A stretch of 64,000 nucleotides of DNA from Streptomyces antioxidans (GCF_000968685.2 NZ_LAKD02000031.1:22962-86961); one strand, 5' to 3'; positions 51,787 through 61,658 are shown, counted from the first letter of the stretch. Made by a program: numbers and translations. The notes: generated from the letters alone by a model not told the origin.

Positions 51787-52776
51787 ATGAAAACGGAAAT
51801 AGAACCCACATCAACAGCCGCAGGGTCGCCGTCAACGGTCAGGACCCGCTCCACCGGCCGCGCCGGTGACAAGATCTTCCTCGGCCTCTCCCGGGGTTCC
51901 GGTATCGCCCTGCTGGTGATCATGGCGGCCATCGCGGCCTTCCTCACCTACCGCGCCGCCATCGCGATCTCCAAGGACGACGCCAACTTCCTCACCACCC
52001 TTGAGTGGAACACCAGCTCCTCGCCGATGCGGTTCGGCATCGCCGTCCTCGCCTACGGCACCGTCGTCAGCTCGATCATCGCCATGCTCATCGCGGTCCC
52101 GATCGCGGTGGGCATCGCGCTGTTCATCTCGCACTACGCCCCCCGCCGGCTGGCCGCCCCGGTCGCGTATGTGATCGACCTGCTCGCCGCGGTCCCCAGC
52201 ATCGTCTACGGCCTGTGGGGCGCGCTCTTCCTCGTGCCGCATCTGACCGGCCTGTACACCTGGTTCGACGACTACCTGGGCTGGACCGGGATCCTCAGCT
52301 ACCAGGGCGGCGCCGCGCGCTCCCTGTTCACCGTCGGCATCCTGCTGGCGATCATGATCCTGCCGATCGTCACCAGCGTGAGCCGCGAGGTGTTCCGGCA
52401 GGTCCCGAAGATGCACGAGGAGGCGGCGCTGGCGCTCGGCGCCACCCGCTGGGAGGTCATCCGGATGGCGGTCCTGCCGTTCGGCCGCTCCGGCATCATC
52501 AGCGCCTCGATGCTGGGGCTGGGCCGTGCGCTCGGCGAGACCATGGCGGTCGCCACCGTGCTGTCCTCCAACTTCCGGATCGAGGCCAGCCTGCTGGACC
52601 CGGGCGGCGGCACCTTCGCCCAGAACATCGCCAGCCGCTTCAAGGAAGCGGGCGACGACGGCCGTGACGCGCTGATCGCCTCCGGTCTGGTGCTGTTCGT
52701 CGTCACCCTGCTGGTGAACGGCGCCGCGCGAATGATCATCGCCCGCCGCAAGGAGTACTCGGGGACCGCCGCATGA
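51787..52776 (+). CDS. pstC: PstC, phosphate ABC permease
   Basis: 329 aa, six membrane helices. Permease signature EEAALALGATRWEVIRMAVLPFGRSGIISASMLGLGRALGETMAV contacts the ATPase. Works with PstA and PstB. Overlaps pstA by 4 bp. Confidence 0.96.
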   Translation: MKTEIEPTSTAAGSPSTVRTRSTGRAGDKIFLGLSRGSGIALLVIMAAIAAFLTYRAAIAISKDDANFLTTLEWNTSSSPMRFGIAVLAYGTVVSSIIAMLIAVPIAVGIALFISHYAPRRLAAPVAYVIDLLAAVPSIVYGLWGALFLVPHLTGLYTWFDDYLGWTGILSYQGGAARSLFTVGILLAIMILPIVTSVSREVFRQVPKMHEEAALALGATRWEVIRMAVLPFGRSGIISASMLGLGRALGETMAVATVLSSNFRIEASLLDPGGGTFAQNIASRFKEAGDDGRDALIASGLVLFVVTLLVNGAARMIIARRKEYSGTAA

Positions 52777-53840
52777 GTAACGCCGTCGTTGACAAGAACG
52801 TCCCGCGCCACGGCTCGAGCCTCCAGCAGCCCCGGCTGCCCGGATGGGCCCCGTACGCGCTGATCGTGGTCTCGCTGGCGCTGGGAGCGGGCCTCGGCAC
52901 CGCCCTCGGCATGGGCAATCCGTTCCAGATGGGCCTGTTCGCCGCCCTGGTCTTCATCATCGCCTCGTACGCCCTCGGCGCCGTGGTCGAAGGTGGCCGA
53001 CAGGCCAGGAACCGGCTGGCCACCAGCCTGGTCTGGGTCTGCTTCCTGCTCGCCGTCGTCCCGCTGCTCTCCCTGATCTGGGAGACCGTCGACCGGGGCC
53101 GTACGGTGCTCGACGGCTACTTCCTGGCCCACTCCATGGAGGGCGTGCAGACGATCCTGCCCGGCGGTGGCGCGTACCACGCGGTCATCGGCACCCTGGA
53201 GCAGGTCGGCCTCGCCGCGCTCATCGCCGTGCCGATCGGCCTGCTGACCGCCATCTACCTGGTGGAGTACGGCCGCGGCCGGCTCGCCAAGGCCGTCACC
53301 TTCTTCGTCGACGTGATGACCGGTATCCCCTCGATCGTCGCCGGTCTGTTCATCCTCAGCTTCTGGATCATCATCCTCGGCTTCAGCTACTCGGGCTTCG
53401 CCGGTGCCATGGCGCTGGCCATCCTGATGATGCCGATCGTCGTCCGCTCGACCGAGGAAATGCTCAAGCTGGTTCCGGACGAGCTGCGTGAGGCGTCCCT
53501 CGCGCTCGGCGTGCCCAAGTGGCGCACCATCCTCAAGGTGGTGCTGCCCACCGCGATCGGCGGGATCACCACGGGTGTGATGCTCGCGGTCGCCCGCATC
53601 GCCGGCGAGTCCGCGCCCATCGTGCTGCTGGTCTTCGGCGCCACGGGGATCAACAACAACCCGTTCGAAGGCGCCCAGTCGTCGCTGCCCTACTACATCT
53701 ACGAGCAGTGGCAGCTCGGCAACGAGGCCTCCTTCAACCGGGCCTGGGCAGCGGCGCTCGTGCTCATCGCCTTCGTCATGATCCTGAACCTGGTGGCCCG
53801 CGGCATCGCCCGCTGGAAGGCCCCGAAGTCCGGCCGCTGA
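52773..53840 (+). CDS. pstA: PstA, phosphate ABC permease
   Basis: 355 aa. N-terminal extension of about 50 residues, then six membrane helices with permease loop [48 protein letters not shown] overlaps the pstC stop (ATGA). pstB follows 26 bp downstream. Confidence 0.96.
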   Translation: MSNAVVDKNVPRHGSSLQQPRLPGWAPYALIVVSLALGAGLGTALGMGNPFQMGLFAALVFIIASYALGAVVEGGRQARNRLATSLVWVCFLLAVVPLLSLIWETVDRGRTVLDGYFLAHSMEGVQTILPGGGAYHAVIGTLEQVGLAALIAVPIGLLTAIYLVEYGRGRLAKAVTFFVDVMTGIPSIVAGLFILSFWIIILGFSYSGFAGAMALAILMMPIVVRSTEEMLKLVPDELREASLALGVPKWRTILKVVLPTAIGGITTGVMLAVARIAGESAPIVLLVFGATGINNNPFEGAQSSLPYYIYEQWQLGNEASFNRAWAAALVLIAFVMILNLVARGIARWKAPKSGR

Positions 53841-53866
53841 GGCCGAGAAGAAGAGAAGTGATTCAC

Positions 53867-54643
53867 ATGGCCAAGCGCATCGACGTCAGCGGGCTCACCG
53901 CCTACTACGGCAGCCACAAGGCCATCGAGGACATCTCGATGACCGTCGAGCCCCGCTCGGTGACCGCCTTCATCGGCCCGTCGGGCTGCGGGAAGTCCAC
54001 CTTCCTGCGCACCCTCAACCGGATGCACGAGGTCACCTCCGGCGGCCGGGTCGAGGGCAAGGTGATGCTCGACGACGAGAACCTCTACGGCTCGGGGGTG
54101 GACCCGGTCTCCGTGCGGCGCACGGTCGGCATGGTCTTCCAGCGCCCCAACCCGTTCCCGACGATGTCCATCTTCGAGAACGTGGCCGCCGGGCTGAAGC
54201 TCAACGGCTCGTACAAGAAGAGCGAGCTCGAGGGCGTCGTCGAGAAGTCCCTCAAGGGCGCCAACCTGTGGAACGAGGTCAAGGACCGGCTCAACAAGCC
54301 GGGCGCCGGGCTCTCCGGCGGTCAGCAGCAGCGGCTGTGCATCGCCCGTGCCATCGCCGTCGAGCCCGATGTGCTGCTGATGGACGAGCCCTGCTCGGCG
54401 CTCGACCCGATCTCCACGCTCGCCATCGAGGACCTGATCGGTGAGCTCAAGGAGCGCTTCACGATCGTCATCGTGACGCACAACATGCAGCAGGCGGCGC
54501 GCGTCTCCGACCGTACGGCCTTCTTCAACCTGGCCGGTGTCGGCCAGCCCGGCAAGCTGATCGAGATCGACGAGACCGAGCGGATCTTCTCCAACCCGTC
54601 GGTGCAGGCGACCGAGGACTACATCTCCGGCCGCTTCGGCTGA
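53867..54643 (+). CDS. pstB: PstB, phosphate transport ATPase
   Basis: 258 aa. ATG 53867 chosen (GTG 53858 is an in-frame alternative). Walker [10 protein letters not shown], PstB-typical [24 protein letters not shown], signature [16 protein letters not shown], Walker [13 protein letters not shown] and H-loop [11 protein letters not shown]. Supplies ATP hydrolysis for the high-affinity phosphate uptake complex. No phoU follows; a DUF47 gene nearby is its relative. Confidence 0.97.
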   Translation: MAKRIDVSGLTAYYGSHKAIEDISMTVEPRSVTAFIGPSGCGKSTFLRTLNRMHEVTSGGRVEGKVMLDDENLYGSGVDPVSVRRTVGMVFQRPNPFPTMSIFENVAAGLKLNGSYKKSELEGVVEKSLKGANLWNEVKDRLNKPGAGLSGGQQQRLCIARAIAVEPDVLLMDEPCSALDPISTLAIEDLIGELKERFTIVIVTHNMQQAARVSDRTAFFNLAGVGQPGKLIEIDETERIFSNPSVQATEDYISGRFG

Positions 54644-54716
54644 CCCAGGCCCCTCGCACGACCGGCGAGGACAGTGCGTCCTGCGGTGCTGCATGGCGGT
54701 GCCACCGCAAGACGAA

Positions 54717-54747
54717 GGGCCCGCCCCTGGCTCCCGGGGGCGGGCCC
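54717..54747. terminator. Bidirectional hairpin between pstB and pit
   Basis: Perfect 11-bp GC arms, GGGCCCGCCCC (54717-54727) and its complement (54737-54747), loop of 9 nt, between the convergent pst and pit units. Confidence 0.65.
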
Positions 54748-54777
54748 ACATCGTGTGCGCGCATGCGGTCCGGCCGG

Positions 54778-55776
54778 TCAGCCGAAGGCCAGGTTGACGA
54801 TCCAGTAGCTGAGCGCGGCGACTCCGGCCGCCGCGGGCATGGTGATGAACCAGCCGAGGACGATGTTCTTCGCGACCCCCCAGCGGACCGCGCTCACCCG
54901 CTTGGTCGCCCCCACGCCCATGATCGCCGAGGTGATGACATGGGTGGTCGAGATCGGCGCCTGGAATATGAACGACGCCGTGTACATGACGCCTGCCGCC
55001 GTGGTCTCCGCCGCGAACCCCTGCGGCGGGTCCAGCTCGATGATCCGCCGTCCCAGCGTGCGCATGATGCGCCAGCCGCCCGCGTAGGTGCCGAGCGACA
55101 GCATCGCGGCGCAGGAGATCTTCACCCACACCGGAATCGCGTCGCCTTCGTCCTCGACACCCCCGATGACCAGGGCCATCACCACAACACCCATGGTCTT
55201 CTGGGCGTCCTGGAGGCCGTGGCCGAGCGCCATGCCCGCCGCCGAGACGGTCTGGGCTATCCGGAAGCCGCGTTTGGCCTTGTGCGGGTTCGCGTCACGG
55301 AATATCCAGAGGATGATCACCATCACGAAGTAGCCCAGCACCAGGCCGACGATGGGCGAGAGGACCATCGGGATGACGATCTTCTCCAGCACCCCGTCCC
55401 AGTGGACCGTGCTCGCCCCCGCGAGCGCCGCGCCGACCAGCCCGCCGAACAGCGCGTGTGAGGAGGAGGACGGCAGGCCGTAGTACCACGTCACCATGTT
55501 CCAGGCGATCGCGCCGACCAGTCCGGCGAACAAGATCATCATGCCTTGGTCGCCGGTCGGGGTGGCGATCAGGCCCTCGCTGACGGTCTTGGCGACGCCG
55601 CTGCCGAGAAAGGCACCCGCGAGGTTCATCACGGCGGCCATCGCGAGCGCCGCCCGCGGGGTCAGCGCCCGGGTGGAGACCGAGGTCGCGATGGCGTTGG
55701 CCGAGTCGTGGAAACCGTTGGTATAGGTGAAGAACAGCGCGACCGCGATGGTCACGACAAGCGCGAAGGTGTCCAT
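54778..55776 (-). CDS. pit: PiT-family low-affinity phosphate permease
   Basis: 332 aa, about ten membrane segments. PiT family signatures at both ends: GFHDSANAIATSVSTRALTPR near the N-terminus and APISTTHVITSAIMGVGATKR near the C-terminus (related repeats). Transports metal-phosphate with protons. Encoded right after its DUF47 partner (8 bp gap), the order of S. coelicolor SCO4138-4137. Confidence 0.95.
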   Translation of the reverse strand: MDTFALVVTIAVALFFTYTNGFHDSANAIATSVSTRALTPRAALAMAAVMNLAGAFLGSGVAKTVSEGLIATPTGDQGMMILFAGLVGAIAWNMVTWYYGLPSSSSHALFGGLVGAALAGASTVHWDGVLEKIVIPMVLSPIVGLVLGYFVMVIILWIFRDANPHKAKRGFRIAQTVSAAGMALGHGLQDAQKTMGVVVMALVIGGVEDEGDAIPVWVKISCAAMLSLGTYAGGWRIMRTLGRRIIELDPPQGFAAETTAAGVMYTASFIFQAPISTTHVITSAIMGVGATKRVSAVRWGVAKNIVLGWFITMPAAAGVAALSYWIVNLAFG

Positions 55777-55784
55777 GCCCGGGC

Positions 55785-56405
55785 TCAGGACTCCTTGACG
55801 GCGATGGTCTCGACCGTGTTGGCCACATGCTCGAAGGCGTCCGCCGCCTCCTCCAGCACATCGACGATCTGCTTGAGCTTGAGCACCTCGATGGCGTCGT
55901 ACTTGCCGTTGAAGAGGTGGGCCAGGAGCTTGCGGTGGATCTGGTCCGCCTGGTTCTCCAGCCGGTTGACCTCGATCCAGTACTCCGTGAGGTTGGTCAT
56001 GGTGCGCAGATTCGGCATGGCCTCCGCGGTCAGCTCGGCCGCCCGCGCCAGCACCTCGATCTGCTGCTCGACGCCCTTGGGCAGCTCGTCCACCTGGTAG
56101 AGGACGACCAGGTCGACGGCCTCCTCCATGAAGTCCATGATGTCGTCGAGGGACGAGGCCAGGGAGTAGATGTCCTCGCGGTCGAAGGGCGTGATGAAGG
56201 AGGAGTTCAGCTGGTGGAAGATCGCGTGCGTGGCGTCGTCCCCCGCGTGCTCCGCGGCCCTCATCCGCTCCGCGATCTCGGTACGAGCGGAGGAGTCCGC
56301 CCCGAGCAGTTCCATCAGGAGCTTGGAGCCGGTCACGATGTTGTCCGCGGACGCGGCGAACATGTCGTAGAAGCTCGTCTCCCTGGGGGTCAGACGAAAG
56401 CGCAC
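55785..56405 (-). CDS. DUF47 PhoU-like accessory protein of Pit
   Basis: 206 aa from GTG 56405 (GAGG 8 nt upstream). All-helical PhoU relative: FRLTPRETSFYDMFAASADNIV, ERMRAAEHAGDDATHAIFHQLNSSFITPFDREDIYSL, and end VANTVETIAVKES. DUF47 proteins regulate PiT transporters. The metal-binding PhoU-type EHxxD cluster is seen in EHAGDD. TAGCAT about 40 bp upstream may be the -10 of the pit operon. Confidence 0.92.
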   Translation of the reverse strand: MRFRLTPRETSFYDMFAASADNIVTGSKLLMELLGADSSARTEIAERMRAAEHAGDDATHAIFHQLNSSFITPFDREDIYSLASSLDDIMDFMEEAVDLVVLYQVDELPKGVEQQIEVLARAAELTAEAMPNLRTMTNLTEYWIEVNRLENQADQIHRKLLAHLFNGKYDAIEVLKLKQIVDVLEEAADAFEHVANTVETIAVKES

Positions 56406-56544
56406 TGGGGATCCTCGGAATGCAGCGGATGGGGACTCGACGATGCTAGGCGCATCTTCCGGCCACGGTAACCGGCGTTCCCAGTGTCGCCCATGGGGCA
56501 GAGTGCTCAGCACGGGGGCCCGGTTCGACCGGAAAAGGCGGTAC

Positions 56545-56567
56545 CATATACCCACCGGGGGTATATG
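56545..56567. promoter_or_regulatory. CsoR operator
   Basis: CATATACCC (56545-56553) and GGGTATATG (56559-56567), perfect 9-bp arms around ACCGG, 31 bp before csoR. This matches the TACCC/GGGTA pattern of CsoR sites. Confidence 0.8.
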
Positions 56568-56597
56568 CGGACATAGCGTAATCAACGGGAGGAAGCC

Positions 56598-57002
56598 ATG
56601 ACGACCTCGGCGGCCGACACCACCGCGCCCACCGACGGCGACGAGCGGGGCCAGGCGTCCGGGCACACCTCCGCCCAGGACTCCGTACCCCACCGCGGGC
56701 ATGGATACGCCAAACAAAAGGATCAGCATCTGAAGCGACTGCGCCGGATCGAGGGCCAGATCAGGGGATTGCAGAGAATGGTCGAGGAAGACGTCTACTG
56801 CATCGACATACTCACCCAGGTCTCGGCGAGCACCAAGGCGCTCCAGTCCTTCGCCCTCCAGCTGCTCGAGGAGCATCTGCGCCACTGTGTCGCCAGCGCG
56901 GCCGTGGAGAGCGCCGCCCAGGGCGAGGCGGAGGGCACGGGAGAGGTCGACGCCAAGGTGGCCGAGGCCACGGCGGCGATCGCCCGGCTGCTGCGGACCT
57001 GA
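56598..57002 (+). CDS. csoR: CsoR, copper-sensing repressor
   Basis: 134 aa. The first 35 residues are a disordered extension. The core is the four-helix CsoR/RcnR fold (HLKRLRRIEGQIRGLQRMVEEDVYCIDILTQVSASTKALQSF) with the copper ligands Cys68, His93 and Cys97. Copper binding releases DNA and derepresses efflux genes. Its operator lies before its own start. No copA or copZ is beside it, so its targets are elsewhere. Context matches SCO4136. Confidence 0.93.
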   Translation: MTTSAADTTAPTDGDERGQASGHTSAQDSVPHRGHGYAKQKDQHLKRLRRIEGQIRGLQRMVEEDVYCIDILTQVSASTKALQSFALQLLEEHLRHCVASAAVESAAQGEAEGTGEVDAKVAEATAAIARLLRT

Positions 57003-57154
57003 GCGCGGATACGGGGCGCTTCCCGGTCAGCGCCCGCAGGGGCCCGTCTCGCGGCGTGGACACGTCCGTCCGCTCGCCGCTCGCCGGGCGGGGCCGCTGG
57101 GCGCCCGCCGGCGAGACGGCGGCATCGGCGATCGACATCGCCAGGGGGCGTCCG

Positions 57155-57376
57155 CTACGGGGTGTCCGGGCTCCCGGCACCGGCCTCCGGGACGGCGGCC
57201 TTCGCCTCCTCGGCCGAATCTGGTCGGTCGGCCTGCACCCGGAGCACCTCGTCGATACGGTCCGTACTGAGCCTGTCCTCGTCCGCGCTCGACGCAGCGA
57301 TCATCAAGTCACCATAGAGATCGATTTCGACGAGGGCCACGGGGTCCGGGCCCGACGAGCCGCGACGCGCAACCAC
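57155..57376 (-). CDS. Small hypothetical protein
   Basis: 73 aa from GTG 57376, with GGAGGT 7 nt upstream. Acidic (DLYGDLMIAASSADEDRLSTDRIDEVLRV) with a conserved-looking core ALVEIDLYGDLMIAA. Downstream of the lipoprotein gene on the same strand. No family recognised; good ribosome-binding site and codon use support a real gene. Confidence 0.65.
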   Translation of the reverse strand: MVARRGSSGPDPVALVEIDLYGDLMIAASSADEDRLSTDRIDEVLRVQADRPDSAEEAKAAVPEAGAGSPDTP

Positions 57377-57503
57377 GTGTTTCACCTCCTCCAGCGAGCA
57401 CCTGCGAGCACTTTCGAGCAGCGGCTTCCCAGCGTAGGGATCGGTACACACTCCGCGCATGGCACGGATGGGCCATTTCGAAGGGCAAAGCGGGCCCCTC
57501 CGA

Positions 57504-58421
57504 CTACTTCTGAGGTGATCCGACCTTTCCTGTGTAGATATCCGTGGGCTTGGGGAGCACCACCTCGGCGGGGACCCCGAAGTCATACAGCTGCGTGGTC
57601 GAGGCGACCCCCAGCTCGCCGCGGTGCCGCCCGGCGGCGTCCGGGCTCTCCGCCGCCCGCTGACCGCCGACCCTGCTGGGCACCGTGAACCGGTGGCGCA
57701 CCTCGCGCAGCCGCCCGAGTCCATCGAGATACGCGTCGAAGCGCACCGTGCTCTCGTCGAACCCCCTGGCCGCGGCCGCCAGCGATCCCCGCGCGCCCTC
57801 CGACGCGGCCCGCGCCGCCCGGCCGATGTCGATGGTGCCGCGGTAGTGGCGCACCAGGTCCCCGCCCAGCCCCTCCTCGCCGACCAGACTGGCCTTCCGC
57901 ACCCCGCGCAGCAGCTCGGCCGCGGTCAGCGGATCCGTGGCCCCGCCGGTGACCAGATTGCCGTCGGGAATGTCCGTCGTATCCACCCGCACCCATTTGT
58001 CGCGGGGAATGCCCGCACCGCGATTGCGCATGAAAAGCGCTCCGGAGGTCAGGAGTTCGGTGATCGGCGGATGCTCGGGGGTCCCCATCGCGTCCCCGGG
58101 CAGCAGCAGCCGCAGCCGCCCCAGCCGCTTCTCGAAGTCATATGCACCGGCGCCCCGGATGGACACCCGGGTGCCGCCCGTCGCCGTCTCCATGGTCGTA
58201 CGGACCCGCGAGCTGCCCGACTTGACCAGCACGGCCGCGGCCCGGTGCAGCACCGTGACCGCGCTCTCGCGCGCGGTGCCGCTCGGTCGCTCATCGGCCG
58301 CCGTCTCGGTGGAACAGCCGCTCACGGTCGCAAGCGACACGGCCAGCAGGCCGCCCGACACGGCTCCGGCGACCGCTCTCACCCGTCTCCGCACGCCGAG
58401 CCCGCGCTGCTGGAACACCAT
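57504..58421 (-). CDS. Secreted lipoprotein (LppX/LprG-like fold suspected)
   Basis: 305 aa. Signal peptide with lipobox TVSGCST, then a beta-rich region (SGSSRVRTTMETATGGTRVSIRGAGAYDFEKRLGRLRLLLPG; WVRVDTTDIPDGN) that resembles the lipid-carrier LppX/LprAFG folds of actinobacteria. This family carries lipids to the envelope, but similarity is only partial. Followed by a small hypothetical gene. The function is inferred. Confidence 0.75.
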   Translation of the reverse strand: MVFQQRGLGVRRRVRAVAGAVSGGLLAVSLATVSGCSTETAADERPSGTARESAVTVLHRAAAVLVKSGSSRVRTTMETATGGTRVSIRGAGAYDFEKRLGRLRLLLPGDAMGTPEHPPITELLTSGALFMRNRGAGIPRDKWVRVDTTDIPDGNLVTGGATDPLTAAELLRGVRKASLVGEEGLGGDLVRHYRGTIDIGRAARAASEGARGSLAAAARGFDESTVRFDAYLDGLGRLREVRHRFTVPSRVGGQRAAESPDAAGRHRGELGVASTTQLYDFGVPAEVVLPKPTDIYTGKVGSPQK

Positions 58422-58516
58422 CGACCGTCGACCCCCTGGCCACGCTCGTCCCGCTTGGTACTTGTTCGTTTAACGATTCACACCGGCGGCTCGTCACGGC
58501 CCGGTAGCGTGGTCAT

Positions 58517-58726
58517 GTGCTCGACTCAGGCGACATGCGCCCCGGCCGGAACCACCTCACCACCACGACCGTGGAGCGGGGCTCCTTCTCCGTCGCCCGC
58601 TGCTCCTGCGGGTGGCACGGTCCGGCCCGTCGTGCCAGAGCCGTCGCCCGCGATGACGCGGCGGACCATGCGACGGCCCGTCACTCCTCGTCCGGCACAA
58701 GCGATTCATCGGACTCGTCCGAATAG
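58517..58726 (+). CDS. Small hypothetical protein
   Basis: 69 aa from GTG 58517, 6 nt after TAGCGT (leaderless promoter pattern). A short core TTTTVERGSFSVARCSCGWHGPARRARAVARDDAADH resembles a widespread small Streptomyces protein with CxCGW; the tail is Ser/Asp-rich. Function unknown. Confidence 0.65.
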   Translation: MLDSGDMRPGRNHLTTTTVERGSFSVARCSCGWHGPARRARAVARDDAADHATARHSSSGTSDSSDSSE

Positions 58727-58981
58727 CGCGGATCGAGCCGGTCCGGTGCGGTAGCGAACTGGTCCGGCGCGATAGCGCTCCGGTCCGGTGCGGCATTGAG
58801 CCGGACCGGCGCGGTCCGGATCGTACGCGCCCGATTGGCGCCGGTTGTCCGCCCCCAGGCAACTCTTCGGCCACGGCCGGAACCACATCCCCCGGTCCGC
58901 CCCTCTGACCAAGGGACCGGGCCGACTTCGCAGTCGCCCGGTCGACGGTTGGGGGCAGGTCGACAGGGAGGGGACACCGCC

Positions 58982-60592
58982 ATGAACCGGCGGACACTGC
59001 TGGCAGCAGCGGGCACCGGGCTGGCGGCCACCGCCACGGGGGTCACCGCGTGCGACGACGGCGGGAAGGCCGGCGGTGACTCGAGCCCGGTCGGCTCCTC
59101 CTCGGCGTCGGACGCCGGGTCACCTTCGGCCAGTGGCAGTCGCGGCGCCGTCGACGGCAAGCCGAAGTCCGCGGACTGGAGCGCCCTCGGCAAGGACCTC
59201 CAGGGCGACCTGGTGCGCCCCGGAGACTCCGACTACACCTCCGCCAGCCGGCTCTACAACACCCGCTTCGACCATCTGCGCCCGGCCGCCGTCGCCTATA
59301 TAGAGAACACCTCGGACATCTCCGCCTGTCTGGACTTCGCCCGGCGCCACGGCGCCCCCGTCGCGATCCGCAACGGCGGTCACTCCTACGCCGGCTGGTC
59401 GAGCGGCGACGGCCGTCTCGTCATCGATGTCTCCGCGCTCTCCTCGATCCGTACGACCTCCGGCGAGGCGCGGATCGGCGCCGGCGCCAAGCTCATCGAC
59501 GTCTACACCAGACTGGGCGCCCGCGGGGTCACCGTCCCCGGCGGCTCCTGCCCGAGCGTCGGCATATCGGGGCTGACCCTCGGCGGCGGCCACGGCGTGG
59601 TCTCCCGGGCGTACGGACTGACCGCCGACAGCCTTACGGGTGCCACCATCGTCACCGCGGACGGCAAGACCCTGGAGGTCTCCAAGAGCCGCGAGGCCGA
59701 GCTGTTCTGGGCGCTGCGCGGCGCTGGCAACGGCAACTTCGGCGTCGTCACCGAACTGCGCTTCCGTACGCATGACGCGGCCGACGGCGTGACCTGTTAC
59801 ATGTCATGGCCATGGTCCAAGGCCGCGAAGGTGCTGAGCGCCTGGCAGAAGTGGGGCCCGGACCAGCCGGACGAGATCTGGTCGACGCTGCATCTGTCGG
59901 CCGCCCCCGGGCGCACCCCCACCGTCTCCATCAGCTGCTTCTCGCTCGGCACCTACGGTGCGCTGCAGAACGCGGTGGACGAGCTCGCCGACGGGCCGGG
60001 CGGCCCGGGCCCCGCCTCGCGGGTCAGCCTGGGCCGCCGCGGCTACGTCGACGCCATGCGGATGTACGCGGGCTGCGGCGACACCTCCACGGCCAACTGC
60101 CATCTGTCCGGCGACAAGCCCGGCCGCAGCGCCTCCGGGACGCTGAACCGCGAGACCTACGCCGCGCGCTCGGACTTCTTCGACCGCTCGCTGAGCCAGT
60201 CGGGCGTCCGGGCGATGCTGGACCAGCTGGAGCGCTACGGGCGGCGCACCGGCGGCGGGGGCGCGGTCAGCGTCGCGCTCACCGCGCTGGGCGGGGCGGT
60301 CAACCGGGTCTCGCCCACGGCCACGTCCTTCGTCCACCGCCGCTCGCGGTTCCTCGCTCAGTACACCGCGTCCTGGGCGGCGGGCGGCTCGGGCACCGCG
60401 GGCAACGCCTGGCTGGACGGCGCCCATAAGGCGATGCGGCGATACGCCTCGGGGGCGGCGTACCAGAACTACACGGACGCGTCGCTGAAGGACTGGCGCT
60501 CGGCCTACTACGGCCCGGCCGCCGACAAGCTGACGCGGGTGAAGAAGCGTTACGACCCGGGCCGGCTCTTCGACTTCCCGCAGGCGCTGTGA
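58982..60592 (+). CDS. Tat-exported bicovalent FAD oxidoreductase (BBE family)
   Basis: 536 aa; GGGAGGGG precedes ATG 58982. The start MNRRTLLAAAGTGLAATATG is a twin-arginine signal with a lipobox (VTAC), then a Ser/Gly linker and an FAD-binding PCMH domain (NTSDISACLDFARRHGAPVAIRNGGHSYAG) whose His is a covalent flavin site, and GGSCPSVGISGLTLGGGHG with the second, cysteinyl site. C-terminal BBE motif YYGPAADKLTRVKKRYDP. Such enzymes oxidise alcohols or sugars outside the cell; cofactor loading explains Tat export. Confidence 0.92.
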   Translation: MNRRTLLAAAGTGLAATATGVTACDDGGKAGGDSSPVGSSSASDAGSPSASGSRGAVDGKPKSADWSALGKDLQGDLVRPGDSDYTSASRLYNTRFDHLRPAAVAYIENTSDISACLDFARRHGAPVAIRNGGHSYAGWSSGDGRLVIDVSALSSIRTTSGEARIGAGAKLIDVYTRLGARGVTVPGGSCPSVGISGLTLGGGHGVVSRAYGLTADSLTGATIVTADGKTLEVSKSREAELFWALRGAGNGNFGVVTELRFRTHDAADGVTCYMSWPWSKAAKVLSAWQKWGPDQPDEIWSTLHLSAAPGRTPTVSISCFSLGTYGALQNAVDELADGPGGPGPASRVSLGRRGYVDAMRMYAGCGDTSTANCHLSGDKPGRSASGTLNRETYAARSDFFDRSLSQSGVRAMLDQLERYGRRTGGGGAVSVALTALGGAVNRVSPTATSFVHRRSRFLAQYTASWAAGGSGTAGNAWLDGAHKAMRRYASGAAYQNYTDASLKDWRSAYYGPAADKLTRVKKRYDPGRLFDFPQAL

Positions 60593-60625
60593 GGTCCCTG
60601 CTCTTGGCCGGAGGTCGAACGGCTG

Positions 60626-60681
60626 GGACACGGATATGGGGAAGGCCCGGCGGCTGCCGGGCCTTCCCCATATCCGTGTCC
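60626..60681. terminator. Very strong bidirectional hairpin
   Basis: Perfect 26-bp arms (60626-60651 and 60656-60681) with a 4-nt loop GGCT, between the convergent flavoprotein and PAP2 genes. One of the longest perfect stems in the window. Confidence 0.85.
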
Positions 60682-60708
60682 GGGTTCGCGGCGTCCGTAA
60701 GGATGCCG

Positions 60709-61422
60709 TCAGGCCGCCAGGTCCTTGTTCCCGTGGCCGCCGCCCACCGAGCGGGACTCGGCGACCTCCGCGCACCCCTCGTCCGCGTCCTGGCCGGTGG
60801 CGGCGGGCTCGGCCCGTATCAAGCGGCCGACGCGCGAACCCGCGACCGCCGTGGTCAGCGGGGTCAGCAGCATCATCGCGAGCGGCGCGAGCAGTAGCGT
60901 GACCGCCGTCCCCAGGGCGAATCCGCCGATCACATCGGTCGGGTAGTGAACGCCCATATAGACGCGGCAGAACCCTTCCAGCAGGGCGAGCCCTATGGCG
61001 GCGACCCCATACGCGCGATGGGCCATGAAGACGCCGACGGCGACCGCCATGGTCAGCGTCGCGTGGTCGCTGACGAACGAGAAGTCGGTCTTGCCCGCCA
61101 CCAGGACGTCGAGCCCCTGATGGTCCTTGAAGGGCCTGGGCCGCTCGACGAAGCCGCGGATGGGGATATTGGCCACCAGCGCCAGCCCGGCGGCGAGCGG
61201 CGCCCACACCAGCCCGGCGACGGCGGACGGCGCCTCCTGCGGCCGCTTCCGCACGCTCCACCAGGCGGCCAGGGTCACCAGGACGAGCCCGATGACGATC
61301 CCGTACTCGCCGACGAACTCCATGACGCGGTCGAACCAGTGGGGGGCGTCCTTCGCCAGCCCGTTGATGTCGTAGAGAAGGCTGACATCGGGGTTCGACC
61401 CGTCCAGTGCGAGTCCAGCCAT
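60709..61422 (-). CDS. PAP2-family membrane phosphatase
   Basis: 237 aa, about five membrane segments. Phosphatase motifs: FVERPRPFKDH (motif 1), VSDHATLTMA (motif 2, Ser-Asp-His) and CRVYMGVHYPTDVIGG (motif 3). Dephosphorylates lipid phosphates such as undecaprenyl pyrophosphate or phosphatidic acid. The C-terminus is Ala/Arg-rich. Upstream 236 bp hold no gene. Confidence 0.9.
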   Translation of the reverse strand: MAGLALDGSNPDVSLLYDINGLAKDAPHWFDRVMEFVGEYGIVIGLVLVTLAAWWSVRKRPQEAPSAVAGLVWAPLAAGLALVANIPIRGFVERPRPFKDHQGLDVLVAGKTDFSFVSDHATLTMAVAVGVFMAHRAYGVAAIGLALLEGFCRVYMGVHYPTDVIGGFALGTAVTLLLAPLAMMLLTPLTTAVAGSRVGRLIRAEPAATGQDADEGCAEVAESRSVGGGHGNKDLAA

Positions 61423-61658
61423 ATGCCGTGGCCCCTTATCTCTTGCCTGTCACTACGTGCAGCTGCCGACCCCCCGTGATGCCTCGCGAGCCGTGGCAAC
61501 GCGACCGGCGCCGGAGAGTCCGCCGTCGATCCACGCTGATCCACGCCTCGATCCACCTCCAGGGAACGCCCTGTTCCCGCCAGGGGTTCCGTACTCCACC
61601 CAAAGATCACCGGGCTGTTATCGAAGGGTGACCGATCGTCGCAGCTCAGGGGGAATCC

